A DNA stretch of 64,000 bases, from NCBI RefSeq assembly GCF_027924665.1, contig NZ_AP027043.1:1-64000 (forward strand), read 5' to 3'. The first letter of the stretch is position 1; each line of letters begins with the position of its first letter. The translations under genes and the position numbers were made by a program. Of the stretch, positions 1 to 8,247 are shown piece by piece. The notes beneath the pieces are model-generated. The model ran no database searches and was not told the DNA's origin. It saw only the letters and a program-made list of their open reading frames with translations. This stretch comes from Flavobacterium sp. GSB-24. GTDB taxonomy: Bacteria; Bacteroidota; Bacteroidia; Flavobacteriales; Flavobacteriaceae.

Positions 1-1428
1 ATGACTAAAACTGCTCAATCGGTATGGGAAAACTGTTTGTCCTTTATAAAGGATAATATTCAAGATCAAGCATACAAAACTTGGTTTGAACCAATCAAAT
101 CAGTTGAGCTAACCGATAACGCATTATACATTCAAGTTCCAAGTAAATTTTTCTACGAGTGGCTCGAAGAGCACTATGTAAAATTATTGAAAGTTGCGCT
201 TACCAAAGAACTGGGAAAAAACGCAAAGTTACTCTATAAAATTAAAATGGAGAACACTTATGGTAACAAACAGCCGTTTACCGAGCAGCTGCCAAGTTCC
301 AACAGAGTGCCGATGAAACCGCAAGAGGTTGATGCTCCGTTTAAAAACTTAAATCCTGAACTAAAAAATCCATTTGTAATTCCTGGAATTAGAAATTTAA
401 AAATTGAGTCTCAGTTAAATCCGAACTACAGCTTTGATAATTTCTTAGAAGGAGATTCTAACCGTTTGGCTCGTTCTGCAGGTATGGCTGTTGCCAACAA
501 ACCTGGAGGAACTTCATTTAATCCGTTATTGATATTTGGAGGAGTTGGTTTAGGAAAAACACACTTAGCACATGCTATAGGTGTAGAAGTAAAAGATAAA
601 TATCCTGAAAAAACAGTTTTATATATTTCTGCTGAGATTTTTACACAGCAGTATATTGATTCGGTAAAAAAGAATAATCGTAATGATTTCATTCACTTTT
701 ACCAATTAATAGATGTTTTAATTATTGATGATGTTCAGTTCTTATCTGGAAAATCAGGTACGCAAGACGTGTTTTTCCATATTTTCAACTATTTACATCA
801 AAATGGAAAACAAGTAATTTTAACTTCAGATAAAGCTCCTGTTGATATGCAGGATATTGAACAAAGATTATTGTCTCGTTTCAAATGGGGATTGTCTGCA
901 GAATTGCATCAGCCTGATTACGAAACCCGTATCTCGATCTTAAAGAACATTTTATATCGTGATGGTGTTGAAATGCCAGAAGATATTTTAGAATATGTGG
1001 CTCGAAACATTAAAACAAATGTTCGAGAACTAGAAGGCGCCATTATTTCGTTAATTGCTCAATCTTCTTTCAACAAAAAAGAAGTTACAATCGAATTAGC
1101 GAAAAGCGTTGTAGAGAAATTTGTTAAAAACGTAAAAAGAGAAATCTCAATCGATTATATCCAAAAAATCGTTTCAGATTATTTCCAGTTAGATATTGAA
1201 ACACTTCAATCGAAAACTCGAAAGAGGCATGTTGTGCAAGCAAGACAATTAGCAATGTTTTTTGCTAAAAAATTCACCAAAGCTTCTTTAGCCAATATCG
1301 GTTCACAAATTGGAGATCGTGATCACGCAACTGTTCTTCACGCTTGTAAAACAGTCGACAACTTAGTTTCTACAGACAAACAATTTAAAAAGTTTGTTGA
1401 AGACATCAATAAAAAACTAACGCTTTAA
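1..1428 (+). CDS. dnaA: Chromosomal replication initiator protein DnaA
   Basis: DnaA is the AAA+ ATPase that binds DnaA boxes and opens the replication origin. The 475-residue protein shows an N-terminal helicase-loading domain, a variable linker (about 85-140), a Walker A motif GGVGLGKT at 180-187, a Walker B motif LIIDD at 240-244, and the C-terminal DNA-binding signature DHATVLHACK at 441-450. Length is normal for the family. The window opens exactly on its ATG, so its promoter lies outside. The LMW phosphatase gene follows after 8 bp and is probably cotranscribed. Identification is certain from the motifs. Confidence 0.99.
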   Translation: MTKTAQSVWENCLSFIKDNIQDQAYKTWFEPIKSVELTDNALYIQVPSKFFYEWLEEHYVKLLKVALTKELGKNAKLLYKIKMENTYGNKQPFTEQLPSSNRVPMKPQEVDAPFKNLNPELKNPFVIPGIRNLKIESQLNPNYSFDNFLEGDSNRLARSAGMAVANKPGGTSFNPLLIFGGVGLGKTHLAHAIGVEVKDKYPEKTVLYISAEIFTQQYIDSVKKNNRNDFIHFYQLIDVLIIDDVQFLSGKSGTQDVFFHIFNYLHQNGKQVILTSDKAPVDMQDIEQRLLSRFKWGLSAELHQPDYETRISILKNILYRDGVEMPEDILEYVARNIKTNVRELEGAIISLIAQSSFNKKEVTIELAKSVVEKFVKNVKREISIDYIQKIVSDYFQLDIETLQSKTRKRHVVQARQLAMFFAKKFTKASLANIGSQIGDRDHATVLHACKTVDNLVSTDKQFKKFVEDINKKLTL

Positions 1429-1436
1429 GTCGCATC

Positions 1437-1904
1437 ATGCCTGTAAAAATCCTAATGGTTTGTTTGGGGAATATCTGTAGATCTCCCTTAGCAGAAGGAA
1501 TTTTAGCTTCTAAATTACCTAAAGATAAATTCTTTGTTGATTCAGCCGGAACAGGTTCTTGGCACGTTGGCCATTGTCCTGACAAACGCTCGATCGAGGT
1601 TGCCAAAAAAAACGGTATCAATATCAGCGGACAAAAAGGCCGACAGTTTAAAACCAGTGATTTTGATGAATTTGATTACATATTTGTAATGGACAATTCA
1701 AATTTTAATGATGTAAATCATCTTGCTAAAAATCCTGAACACAAAAGCAAAGTTCATTTGATTCTAAATGAATTATTTCCCGACGAAAATGTAGACGTTC
1801 CAGATCCATACTTCGGTGCTACAAACGGATTTGAAAATGTTTATCAAATGCTGGACGAAGTAACGGACTTGATCGCCGAAAAACTAATCAAAAAACACGC
1901 TTAA
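1437..1904 (+). CDS. Low molecular weight protein-tyrosine phosphatase
   Basis: This is a cytosolic cysteine-dependent phosphatase of the LMW-PTP family (155 residues, the usual size). The P-loop C9-LGNIC-R15-S sits at the extreme N terminus as expected, with C9 as the nucleophile and R15 binding phosphate. The general-acid loop DPYF is present (D123). It starts 8 bp after dnaA, so it probably shares the dnaA transcript. The physiological substrate cannot be read from the sequence. No export signal or tyrosine-kinase partner gene is seen nearby. Confidence 0.95.
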   Translation: MPVKILMVCLGNICRSPLAEGILASKLPKDKFFVDSAGTGSWHVGHCPDKRSIEVAKKNGINISGQKGRQFKTSDFDEFDYIFVMDNSNFNDVNHLAKNPEHKSKVHLILNELFPDENVDVPDPYFGATNGFENVYQMLDEVTDLIAEKLIKKHA

Positions 1905-1963
1905 TTTAATTCAATTGTTTCAAAAATGAGATAATTGAATTTTTTAATTTTAAACATATACAC

Positions 1964-2677
1964 ATGAAACTTCTAGGAAAACTATATTTAATTCCAACTA
2001 CAATGGGCGAAAGCGATCCGATGGATGTTTTACCTCAAACAGTTAAAAGAAGTATCGAACTTATAGACCACTATATCGTTGAAAACGATAAAACTGCCAG
2101 AAAATCAATTAAAGCGGTTTATCCCGAAAAAAAGCAATCCGAATTGGTGCTTTTTACTCTTAATAAACGTACTGAACCAAGTGAACATTTAGACTTTATC
2201 AAACCTTTATTAGAAGGGAAAAATATGGGTTTAATGAGCGAAGCAGGATGTCCAGGTGTCGCTGATCCTGGTGCTGTGATCGTAAAACTAGCACACGAAA
2301 AAGGAATTCAAGTTGTACCTTTGGTTGGACCATCTTCTATCCTACTGGCTATGATGGCTTCTGGAATGAATGGCCAGAGTTTTACTTTCAACGGATATTT
2401 GCCAATTGACAAAGACGAGAAAAAATCGGCATTGAGACATTTTGAGAAATTATCTTTTGATAAAAACCAATCACAGATTTTTATTGAGACTCCTTACAGA
2501 AACAACAAATTGGTTGAAGATATTTTGCAGATTGTAAGTCCGTCAACACATTTATGTATCGCCACAGATATTACACTGCCAACAGAATTCATTAAAACAA
2601 TGAAAATTGCCGACTGGAAAAAACTGAAAGTTGATTTACATAATAGACCAACGATTTTTATTATTCATAAAATGTAA
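1964..2677 (+). CDS. SAM-dependent methyltransferase of the tetrapyrrole methylase (RsmI-like) family
   Basis: The 237-residue protein belongs to the tetrapyrrole methylase superfamily. It has the LYLIPTTMG N-terminal strand, the GLMSEAGCPGVADPG loop near residues 85-100, and PLVGPSSILLAMMASG (about 118-133), which are the SAM-binding landmarks of this fold. RsmI of other bacteria methylates the 2'-hydroxyl of 16S rRNA C1402. The Bacteroidota form is shorter (RsmI is about 286 residues), so the target is inferred and not certain. It lies alone, 59 bp after the phosphatase gene. Confidence 0.85.
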   Translation: MKLLGKLYLIPTTMGESDPMDVLPQTVKRSIELIDHYIVENDKTARKSIKAVYPEKKQSELVLFTLNKRTEPSEHLDFIKPLLEGKNMGLMSEAGCPGVADPGAVIVKLAHEKGIQVVPLVGPSSILLAMMASGMNGQSFTFNGYLPIDKDEKKSALRHFEKLSFDKNQSQIFIETPYRNNKLVEDILQIVSPSTHLCIATDITLPTEFIKTMKIADWKKLKVDLHNRPTIFIIHKM

Positions 2678-2700
2678 GTCAACATTTAAATCTCGTTATC

Positions 2701-3153
2701 ATGAAAAAGTTTTTATTTCTGATTTTATTCTGTTTTGTCCAAAATATATTTTCTCAACACAAAGAATTTAAAAAGTCTCCAGATGATTTACGAGAAAATC
2801 TAAAAAATTACAAAGAAGAAGAAATAATTTTTGATGAAAATCATATCTATAATACTGCTGGATTAGAAATTCTTCCTACTTTTCCTGGAGGCAGAGTCAG
2901 ATTTAATCAATTTATAGGTAAAAATTATAAAAAGTCCAGCAAACGACCAACTCTTCAAGGAAAAGTCTTTGCAACTTTTGTAATTGAGAAAAATGGCTCA
3001 CTAAGCGATATAAAGATACTGAGAGATATTGGATCTTGGTCAGGAGATGAACTCATACGTGTTCTAAAATTATCTCCTAAATGGAAAGCTGGAAAACAAA
3101 ATGGAAAAGAAGTCAGAACTTTATATTCAATTGTGGTACCCGTACAAATTTAA
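2701..3153 (+). CDS. Exported protein with a TonB C-terminal-like domain
   Basis: The 150-residue protein begins with a signal peptide (MKKFLFLILFCFVQNIFSQ). Its second half (about 75-150) contains the pattern GKVFATFVIEKNGSLSDIKILRDIG followed by a late KWKAGKQNGK turn, which is typical of TonB C-terminal domains in Bacteroidota. It lacks the N-terminal membrane anchor and proline-rich spacer of a true TonB, so it is more likely a free periplasmic TonB-box-type protein than an energy transducer. The gene lies 23 bp after the RsmI-like gene. Function is otherwise unknown. Confidence 0.7.
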   Translation: MKKFLFLILFCFVQNIFSQHKEFKKSPDDLRENLKNYKEEEIIFDENHIYNTAGLEILPTFPGGRVRFNQFIGKNYKKSSKRPTLQGKVFATFVIEKNGSLSDIKILRDIGSWSGDELIRVLKLSPKWKAGKQNGKEVRTLYSIVVPVQI

Positions 3154-3197
3154 AGTGTGCAATTATTCATAAGTTTTTCTATAATCAAACTTCAAGC

Positions 3198-4325
3198 ATG
3201 AGCAAACTCCCAAACGTAACCACAAGCATTTTCACGGTAATGTCAAAAATGGCAGCCGAATACAATGCGATAAATCTTTCGCAGGGATTTCCAAATTTTC
3301 CTGTAGATGAAAGATTAACAGATATAGTTGCAAGATTAGCGAATGAAAACGTTCACCAATATACTCCAATGGCAGGTTATCCTCCGTTGATGAATAAAAT
3401 TGCCAAACTAATTCAAGATTCTTATAACAGAACAATTAATCCTGATTTAGAACTTTTAGTTACAGCGGGCGCTACGCAGGGTATTTTTACTTCAATTTTA
3501 GCTTTAGTAAAAGAAAATGATGAAGTAATTATTCTCGATCCAAGTTATGATTCTTATGAATCTCCTGTTTTACTTTGCAAAGCAAAACCAGTTCGAGTTG
3601 CCTTAAACGATGATTATACGCCGAATTGGGAAACGATAGAAAAAGCTTGTTCTGCAAAAAGCAGGATGATGATTATCAATAACCCGCATAATCCGACCGG
3701 AAAAATTTTAACTGAAAATGATTTTGTTCAGCTAAAAAACCTTCTCGAAAAATATCCAGACATTATCGTTTTATCTGATGAAGTTTACGAATATATTACT
3801 TTCGAAGAAAAACATATTTCTGCTCACACCAAAAATTTCCTTTTAGAACGTTGTGTAATGGTTTCCTCTTTCGGAAAATCATTTCATATAACAGGCTGGA
3901 AAATTGGTTATACCATTGCTCCAGAACATTTAATGAAAGAAATCAAAAAAGTGCATCAGTTTTTGGTTTTCAGCGTTAATAGTATTTCTCAATTTGCCAT
4001 CAACGAATATTTAGACGTTGTCGATGTCAATCTTCTTGGAAAATTCTATCAAGAAAAAAGAGATTACTTTCAAAAATTACTTCAAAACAGCCGATTTGAA
4101 TTAAAGCCCTGCGAAGGAACTTATTTTCAAGTCGCTTCATATGCCAATATTTCAAACGAAGACGATGTGAGCTTTTGCAAAAATCTAATCATTAACCATG
4201 GCGTTGCAGCAATTCCGATTTCGACTTTTTACTCTGACCATAAAGATCAAAAATTAATTCGGTTTTGTTTCGCCAAAGACGACTTTACGCTTGAATCTGC
4301 TGCAAAAAAATTATGCGAAATATAA
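3198..4325 (+). CDS. PLP-dependent methionine (aromatic/kynurenine-type) aminotransferase
   Basis: This is a fold-type I aminotransferase of 375 residues, most like the YbdL/methionine aminotransferase group. Visible features are INLSQGFPNFP near the start (substrate-side loop), NNPHNPTGK (about 170-178), SDEVYEY, and the Schiff-base lysine K227 in SFGKSFHITGWKIGY. In this group the enzyme converts 4-methylthio-2-oxobutanoate to methionine in the salvage pathway. I chose the ATG at 3198; an upstream in-frame ATG at 3081 would overlap the preceding gene by 70 bp and add 39 residues unlike the family. Confidence 0.88.
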   Translation: MSKLPNVTTSIFTVMSKMAAEYNAINLSQGFPNFPVDERLTDIVARLANENVHQYTPMAGYPPLMNKIAKLIQDSYNRTINPDLELLVTAGATQGIFTSILALVKENDEVIILDPSYDSYESPVLLCKAKPVRVALNDDYTPNWETIEKACSAKSRMMIINNPHNPTGKILTENDFVQLKNLLEKYPDIIVLSDEVYEYITFEEKHISAHTKNFLLERCVMVSSFGKSFHITGWKIGYTIAPEHLMKEIKKVHQFLVFSVNSISQFAINEYLDVVDVNLLGKFYQEKRDYFQKLLQNSRFELKPCEGTYFQVASYANISNEDDVSFCKNLIINHGVAAIPISTFYSDHKDQKLIRFCFAKDDFTLESAAKKLCEI

Positions 4326-4401
4326 AATTTTTCAAAATTTTATAACATTATTATGCGTGCATCCTATTTTATTTAACTAATATTGCAAAAAAAGAAAAAG
4401 T

Positions 4402-5283
4402 ATGAGCTATACAGACAAAATGTTACGTGATGATGCTTTACAAGGCAAAGTCATTGTCGTTACAGGCGGCGGAAGTGGTTTAGGTAAAGCTATGACCAAA
4501 TATTTTCTCGAATTAGGAGCTCAAGTAGCGATAACTTCTAGAGATCTAGAAAAGTTAAAAACTACAGCTGCCGAACTGGAAAGCCAAACTGGGGGCAAAT
4601 GTCTTCCTTTGCAATGTGATGTTCGTCATTACGAAGAAGTAGAAAACATGCTTCAAGAAGTTTTAAAAGCTTTTGGAAAAGTGGATGTTCTTTTAAATAA
4701 TGCAGCAGGAAATTTTATTTCGCCAACAGAAAGGTTGTCTGCTAATGCATTTGATACAGTTATAGATATTGTGTTGAAAGGTTCTAAAAACTGTACACTG
4801 GCGTTTGGAAAACACTGGATCGACACGAAACAAACTTCGGCAACGATTTTAAATATAGTAACTACTTATGCTTGGACAGGATCTGCTTACGTTGTTCCTA
4901 GCGCTACGGCAAAAGCAGGAGTTTTGGCAATGACAAGAAGTCTTGCTGTAGAATGGGCAAAATACGGAATCCGTTCTAATGCAATTGCTCCAGGGCCTTT
5001 CCCAACAAAAGGAGCTTGGGACAGATTACTGCCTGGAGATTTATCTGAAAAATTTGATATGGCTAAAAAAGTGCCATTGAAAAGAGTTGGTGATCATCAG
5101 GAATTAGCCAATTTAGCAGCTTATTTAGTATCTGATTTTTCAGCCTATATCAATGGAGATGTAATTACGATTGATGGAGGCGAGTGGTTGAAAGGCGCAG
5201 GCCAATTCAACTTATTAGAAGCAATTCCAGAAGAACTTTGGGATCAGCTTGAAATGATGATTAAAGCAAAAAAGAATAAATAA
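4402..5283 (+). CDS. SDR-family 2,4-dienoyl-CoA reductase-like oxidoreductase
   Basis: A short-chain dehydrogenase of 293 residues. The NADP(H) motif TGGGSGLGK is at 21-29, and NNAAGNF follows near residue 98. The active site reads TTYAWTGSAYVVPSATAKAG, with Y156 and K171 spaced 15 apart, followed by NAIAPGPFPTKGAWDRL. This layout matches 2,4-dienoyl-CoA reductases (DECR/PECR type), which act in beta-oxidation of unsaturated fatty acids, and not the classical YxxxK SDRs. The gene is followed by a strong terminator at 5339-5370, so it ends its transcription unit. Confidence 0.87.
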   Translation: MSYTDKMLRDDALQGKVIVVTGGGSGLGKAMTKYFLELGAQVAITSRDLEKLKTTAAELESQTGGKCLPLQCDVRHYEEVENMLQEVLKAFGKVDVLLNNAAGNFISPTERLSANAFDTVIDIVLKGSKNCTLAFGKHWIDTKQTSATILNIVTTYAWTGSAYVVPSATAKAGVLAMTRSLAVEWAKYGIRSNAIAPGPFPTKGAWDRLLPGDLSEKFDMAKKVPLKRVGDHQELANLAAYLVSDFSAYINGDVITIDGGEWLKGAGQFNLLEAIPEELWDQLEMMIKAKKNK

Positions 5284-5338
5284 TTACAAGTGCTTACTAA
5301 ATTCAGAATATTTTTTTAAAACTATACTGATTGCACGA

Positions 5339-5370
5339 AATCCCGAAGGTTTACTTTCGGGATTTTTTTT
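5339..5370 (+). terminator. Rho-independent terminator after the SDR gene
   Basis: Nine-bp stem AATCCCGAA/TTCGGGATT (5339-5347 with 5356-5364), an 8-nt loop and a run of T to 5370. It lies 55 bp after the SDR stop codon. Confidence 0.9.
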
Positions 5371-5390
5371 AAAATAAAAACAAACATTTT

Positions 5391-5476
5391 AACCATATAA
5401 GTGATATAAGTTCAGTTAAGTACTGTTTTGCTTAAAAAATTTTCCGCTTAAATTTACTTATATTACTTATATGGTT
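5391..5476. repeat. Long inverted repeat with 21-bp arms built of ATATAAGT units
   Basis: The arms 5391-5411 and 5456-5476 are reverse complements with one mismatch and enclose 44 bp. Each arm contains two copies of ATATAAGT (or ACTTATAT) side by side, so the arms are themselves short direct repeats. It has no T-run and sits after the SDR terminator and before the udk promoter, so it is not a second terminator. A degenerate relative rich in CCATATAA and ACTTATAT occurs at about 27240-27310. Confidence 0.85.
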
Positions 5477-5548
5477 TAAAACAGATAATATGTTTAGCGA
5501 TTCAGTTAAATTATTATTTTTGCCAAACAAATATCAAACAAAAATTTT

Positions 5549-6157
5549 ATGCTCATTATTGGAATTGCAGGAGGAACAGGAAGTGGAAAAACCACAGTAG
5601 TACACCAAATTATGAATGAATTGCCACACACCGAAGTTGGGGTGATTTCTCAAGATTCGTACTATAAAGAAACAACCAATTTGTCTTTTGACGAAAGAGC
5701 ATTAATTAATTTTGACCACCCGCGCGCTATCGATTTTGAATTGTTAGAAAAACATTTAAAAGCTTTAAAAGCTGGAGAAACAATCGATCAGCCTGTTTAT
5801 TCTTTTGTACAGCACAATAGAACAGATGACACGGTTTCAACTCATCCTCGAAAAGTGATGATTGTAGAAGGAATTCTTATTTTAACAAATCCAGAATTAC
5901 GTGAAATGTTCGATATTAAAATCTTCGTTCACGCAGATTCTGATGAAAGATTAATTCGTCGTCTAAAAAGAGATATTTCAGAACGCGGACGTGATATTGA
6001 CGAAGTTTTAAACCGTTACCAAACGACTTTAAAGCCTATGCACGAGCAATTTATCGAGCCGTCTAAAGCTTTTGCAGACATTATTATCCCTAATGACAAA
6101 TACAATACAGTAGCAATTGATGTAGTTCGTGCAGTAATTAATCAGCGAATTTCATAA
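5549..6157 (+). CDS. udk: Uridine kinase
   Basis: Uridine kinase phosphorylates uridine and cytidine with ATP or GTP in pyrimidine salvage. The protein has 202 residues, a normal length. The P-loop GGTGSGKTT is at 8-16, SQDSYYK follows near 35-41, NFDHPRAIDF near 54-63, and EGILIL near 105. A flavobacterial -7 element TATTTTTG lies at 5515-5522, 27 bp before the ATG, without a clear TTG upstream. The next gene (DivIC-like) is 156 bp away and the gap holds a palindromic repeat element. Confidence 0.96.
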   Translation: MLIIGIAGGTGSGKTTVVHQIMNELPHTEVGVISQDSYYKETTNLSFDERALINFDHPRAIDFELLEKHLKALKAGETIDQPVYSFVQHNRTDDTVSTHPRKVMIVEGILILTNPELREMFDIKIFVHADSDERLIRRLKRDISERGRDIDEVLNRYQTTLKPMHEQFIEPSKAFADIIIPNDKYNTVAIDVVRAVINQRIS

Positions 6158-6188
6158 TTTTTATCGTAAATTTAAACCATAATAATAA

Positions 6189-6277
6189 GGAGCTGTTTCC
6201 CGCTATTCGTTACAATCTTTTGTGTCTCGTTAAAGAAACGAGACACAAAAGGATTTTCACTGCTATCGGGGCTAAAC
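6189..6277. repeat. Dispersed palindromic element, copy A
   Basis: A perfect 15-bp hairpin (6217-6231 with 6237-6251, 5-nt loop) carries conserved flanks: CTGTTTCCCGCTATTCGT on the left and GGATTTTCACTGCTATCG on the right. The flanks recur around different hairpins at 27064-27146 (inverted orientation), 47861-47972 and 61190-61287. Because the hairpin arms differ in each copy while the flanks persist, this is a family of elements and not merely the udk terminator, though it may also stop transcription. Confidence 0.8.
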
Positions 6278-6313
6278 AACACCAATCATATTCAAAACAA
6301 TATTCGTTTAAAA

Positions 6314-6646
6314 ATGAAATTAAAAAATCCATATAAAGACAAAAAATGGTTCAAATACCTTGGAAACAAATACGTTTGGGTTTTGCTGTTTTTTATTGTT
6401 TGGATGTTATTTTTAGACAATTACTCTTATTTTGATCATCGCTTTTTAGATCAGCAAATAAATGAACTTCAGGATAATAAAAAGTATTATCAGGAAGAAA
6501 TCAAAAAAGATCAGGAACAGATCAAGCAATTAAAAAATCCAGAACAAATTGAGAAATACGCCCGTGAAAAGTATTTCATGAAAAAAGACAGCGAAGATAT
6601 CTACATCATACAATTTGAAGGAGACACTATTCCAGAAAAAGAATAA
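6314..6646 (+). CDS. Septum formation initiator (DivIC/FtsB-like) protein
   Basis: A 110-residue membrane protein with one transmembrane helix (about 19-37, YVWVLLFFIVWMLFL), then a coiled coil (about 45-75, with KKYYQEEIKKDQEQIKQLKN), then the conserved EKYAREKYFMKKDSEDIYII tail. This layout is that of FtsB/DivIC proteins, which form part of the divisome core with FtsL and FtsQ/DivIB. It stands 14 bp before the methylmalonyl-CoA mutase small-subunit gene, an arrangement that suggests cotranscription but no shared function. Confidence 0.88.
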   Translation: MKLKNPYKDKKWFKYLGNKYVWVLLFFIVWMLFLDNYSYFDHRFLDQQINELQDNKKYYQEEIKKDQEQIKQLKNPEQIEKYAREKYFMKKDSEDIYIIQFEGDTIPEKE

Positions 6647-6660
6647 TCAAAAAAAATAAA

Positions 6661-8025
6661 ATGGCCACTAACCTATTCGACGATTTTAATCCGATTTCAT
6701 CCAAACAATGGAAACAAAAAATTCAGTTTGAATTAGATGGAGCCGATTATAATCAAACTGTTATTTGGAATTCGCCAGAAGATATTCAGGTAAAACCTTT
6801 CTATCACAACGATGAATTCACCAAAGCAGCTAATGTAAATACTCAGGCATCAGATTTTAAAATCTGCCAGAATATCTTTGTTTATGATGTCGATAAATCT
6901 ATCGAACGAGCTTTAAACACATTACAAAGAGGTGCAGAGAGTCTTCGTTTTACTATAGAAAATGACAAAATTGATATTCAAAAATTACTAGAGGATCTTC
7001 CTTTAGAAAACAAAATCGTTTACTTTAATTTCAATTTTATCTCAATCGATTTCGTTAAAAAATTAGATACAATTTCAATCCAAAAAAAGGCTTATTTTTA
7101 TTGCAATTTTGATCCTATTGGACAATTAGCACGCGACGGAAATTGGTTTACAACTTCAGAGAAAAATAATTTTGAAACTTTAGATTTACTATTTAAAAAT
7201 ACAACCAACTTAAATCTCTTAAGCGTAGATGTAGGTTTATATCAAAATTCGGGTGCAAATATTACCCAGCAGATTGCATACAGTCTAGCGCATGCTAACG
7301 AATACCTGAATCGTTTTTCTGAATTAACGAAACCAATTGTTTTTCAAATCTCTGTTGGAACCAATTATTTCTTCGAAATTGCAAAACTTCGCGCACTTAG
7401 AATGCTTTTCGATTTAATAGCTAAAGAATACAATTCTAAAATAAAATGCCATTTTTTGGTAACGCCGACAAAACGAAATAAAACGATTTACGATTATAAT
7501 GTTAACATGCTTCGTACAACAACAGAATGCATGTCGGCAATTTTAGGAGGTGCAGATGCAATTGCTAATTTGCCATACGATGCCTTGTATCACAAAGACA
7601 ATGAATTTGGAGACCGCATCGCCAGAAACCAGCTTTTGATTTTAAAACACGAAAGCTATTTTGACAAAGTAAATAATCCAGCTGATGGAAGTTATTATAT
7701 CGAAAGTTTAACGATGCAGCTCGCCGAAAAAGCTTTAACCTTGTTTAAAGATGTTGAAGCTAATGGAGGTTTCTTGAAGCTTTTAAATGATGGAACAATC
7801 AAAAAGAAAATTCAGGAAAGCGCCAATAAAGAACAGGAATTATTTGATTCTAAAAAGGAAATTCTTTTAGGAACAAATAAATATCCGAACAAAGAAGACA
7901 GAATGAAGCATGATTTAGAACTGTTCCCTTTTGTCAAAATCAAACCAAGAAAAACATTAATTACGCCCATAATCGAAAAAAGACTTTCAGAAAAAATGGA
8001 ACAGGAACGATTAGAACAAGAATAA
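6661..8025 (+). CDS. mutA: Methylmalonyl-CoA mutase, small (beta) subunit
   Basis: A 454-residue protein homologous to the large subunit but lacking the B12-binding domain. The TIM-barrel region includes TTECMSAILGGADAIANLPYDALY (about 281-304) and ARNQLLILKHESYFDKVNNPADGSYYIESLT (about 321-351), both recognisable mutase signatures. In two-subunit mutases this chain is structural and pairs with the catalytic MutB to interconvert methylmalonyl-CoA and succinyl-CoA (propionate metabolism). The large-subunit gene lies 222 bp downstream, with a small membrane-protein gene in between. Confidence 0.94.
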   Translation: MATNLFDDFNPISSKQWKQKIQFELDGADYNQTVIWNSPEDIQVKPFYHNDEFTKAANVNTQASDFKICQNIFVYDVDKSIERALNTLQRGAESLRFTIENDKIDIQKLLEDLPLENKIVYFNFNFISIDFVKKLDTISIQKKAYFYCNFDPIGQLARDGNWFTTSEKNNFETLDLLFKNTTNLNLLSVDVGLYQNSGANITQQIAYSLAHANEYLNRFSELTKPIVFQISVGTNYFFEIAKLRALRMLFDLIAKEYNSKIKCHFLVTPTKRNKTIYDYNVNMLRTTTECMSAILGGADAIANLPYDALYHKDNEFGDRIARNQLLILKHESYFDKVNNPADGSYYIESLTMQLAEKALTLFKDVEANGGFLKLLNDGTIKKKIQESANKEQELFDSKKEILLGTNKYPNKEDRMKHDLELFPFVKIKPRKTLITPIIEKRLSEKMEQERLEQE

Positions 8026-8026
8026 G

Positions 8027-8233
8027 ATGGGAATTTATTTTGTTATCTTTTGGATATTATCATTAGTGATGGTAGTCACTTGTCTAATTTTTTTCATAAT
8101 CGGAATTACATATAAAAACTATAAACAGATTTTGATAGCACTCACAACAATGCTTTTAGCTATATTATTTTACTTCTTACCATATTATTTGATAATGAAA
8201 GACGTAATTAAAGCTCTCAAAAGACTTCATTAG
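8027..8233 (+). CDS. Small two-helix membrane protein of unknown function
   Basis: A 68-residue protein with two hydrophobic helices (about 3-25 and 34-56) separated by a short basic turn, ending in a charged tail IKALKRLH. It begins one base after the mutA stop codon and ends 14 bp before mutB, so it is almost surely translated from the same mRNA. I do not recognise a family. It could be a recent insertion into the mutase operon; nothing in its sequence suggests a role in cobalamin chemistry. Confidence 0.65.
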   Translation: MGIYFVIFWILSLVMVVTCLIFFIIGITYKNYKQILIALTTMLLAILFYFLPYYLIMKDVIKALKRLH

Positions 8234-8247
8234 TCATACAATACAAA

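Noticed and set aside
426..692. Minus-strand 88-codon frame inside dnaA
   Set aside because: A shadow frame of a strongly conserved gene.
3081..3197. Upstream start for the aminotransferase
   Set aside because: It would overlap the TonB-like gene and adds residues not typical of the family; the ATG at 3198 starts the aligned region.
5457..5476. The 5391-5476 inverted repeat as a terminator
   Set aside because: It has no T-run and the SDR terminator at 5339-5370 is already adequate.
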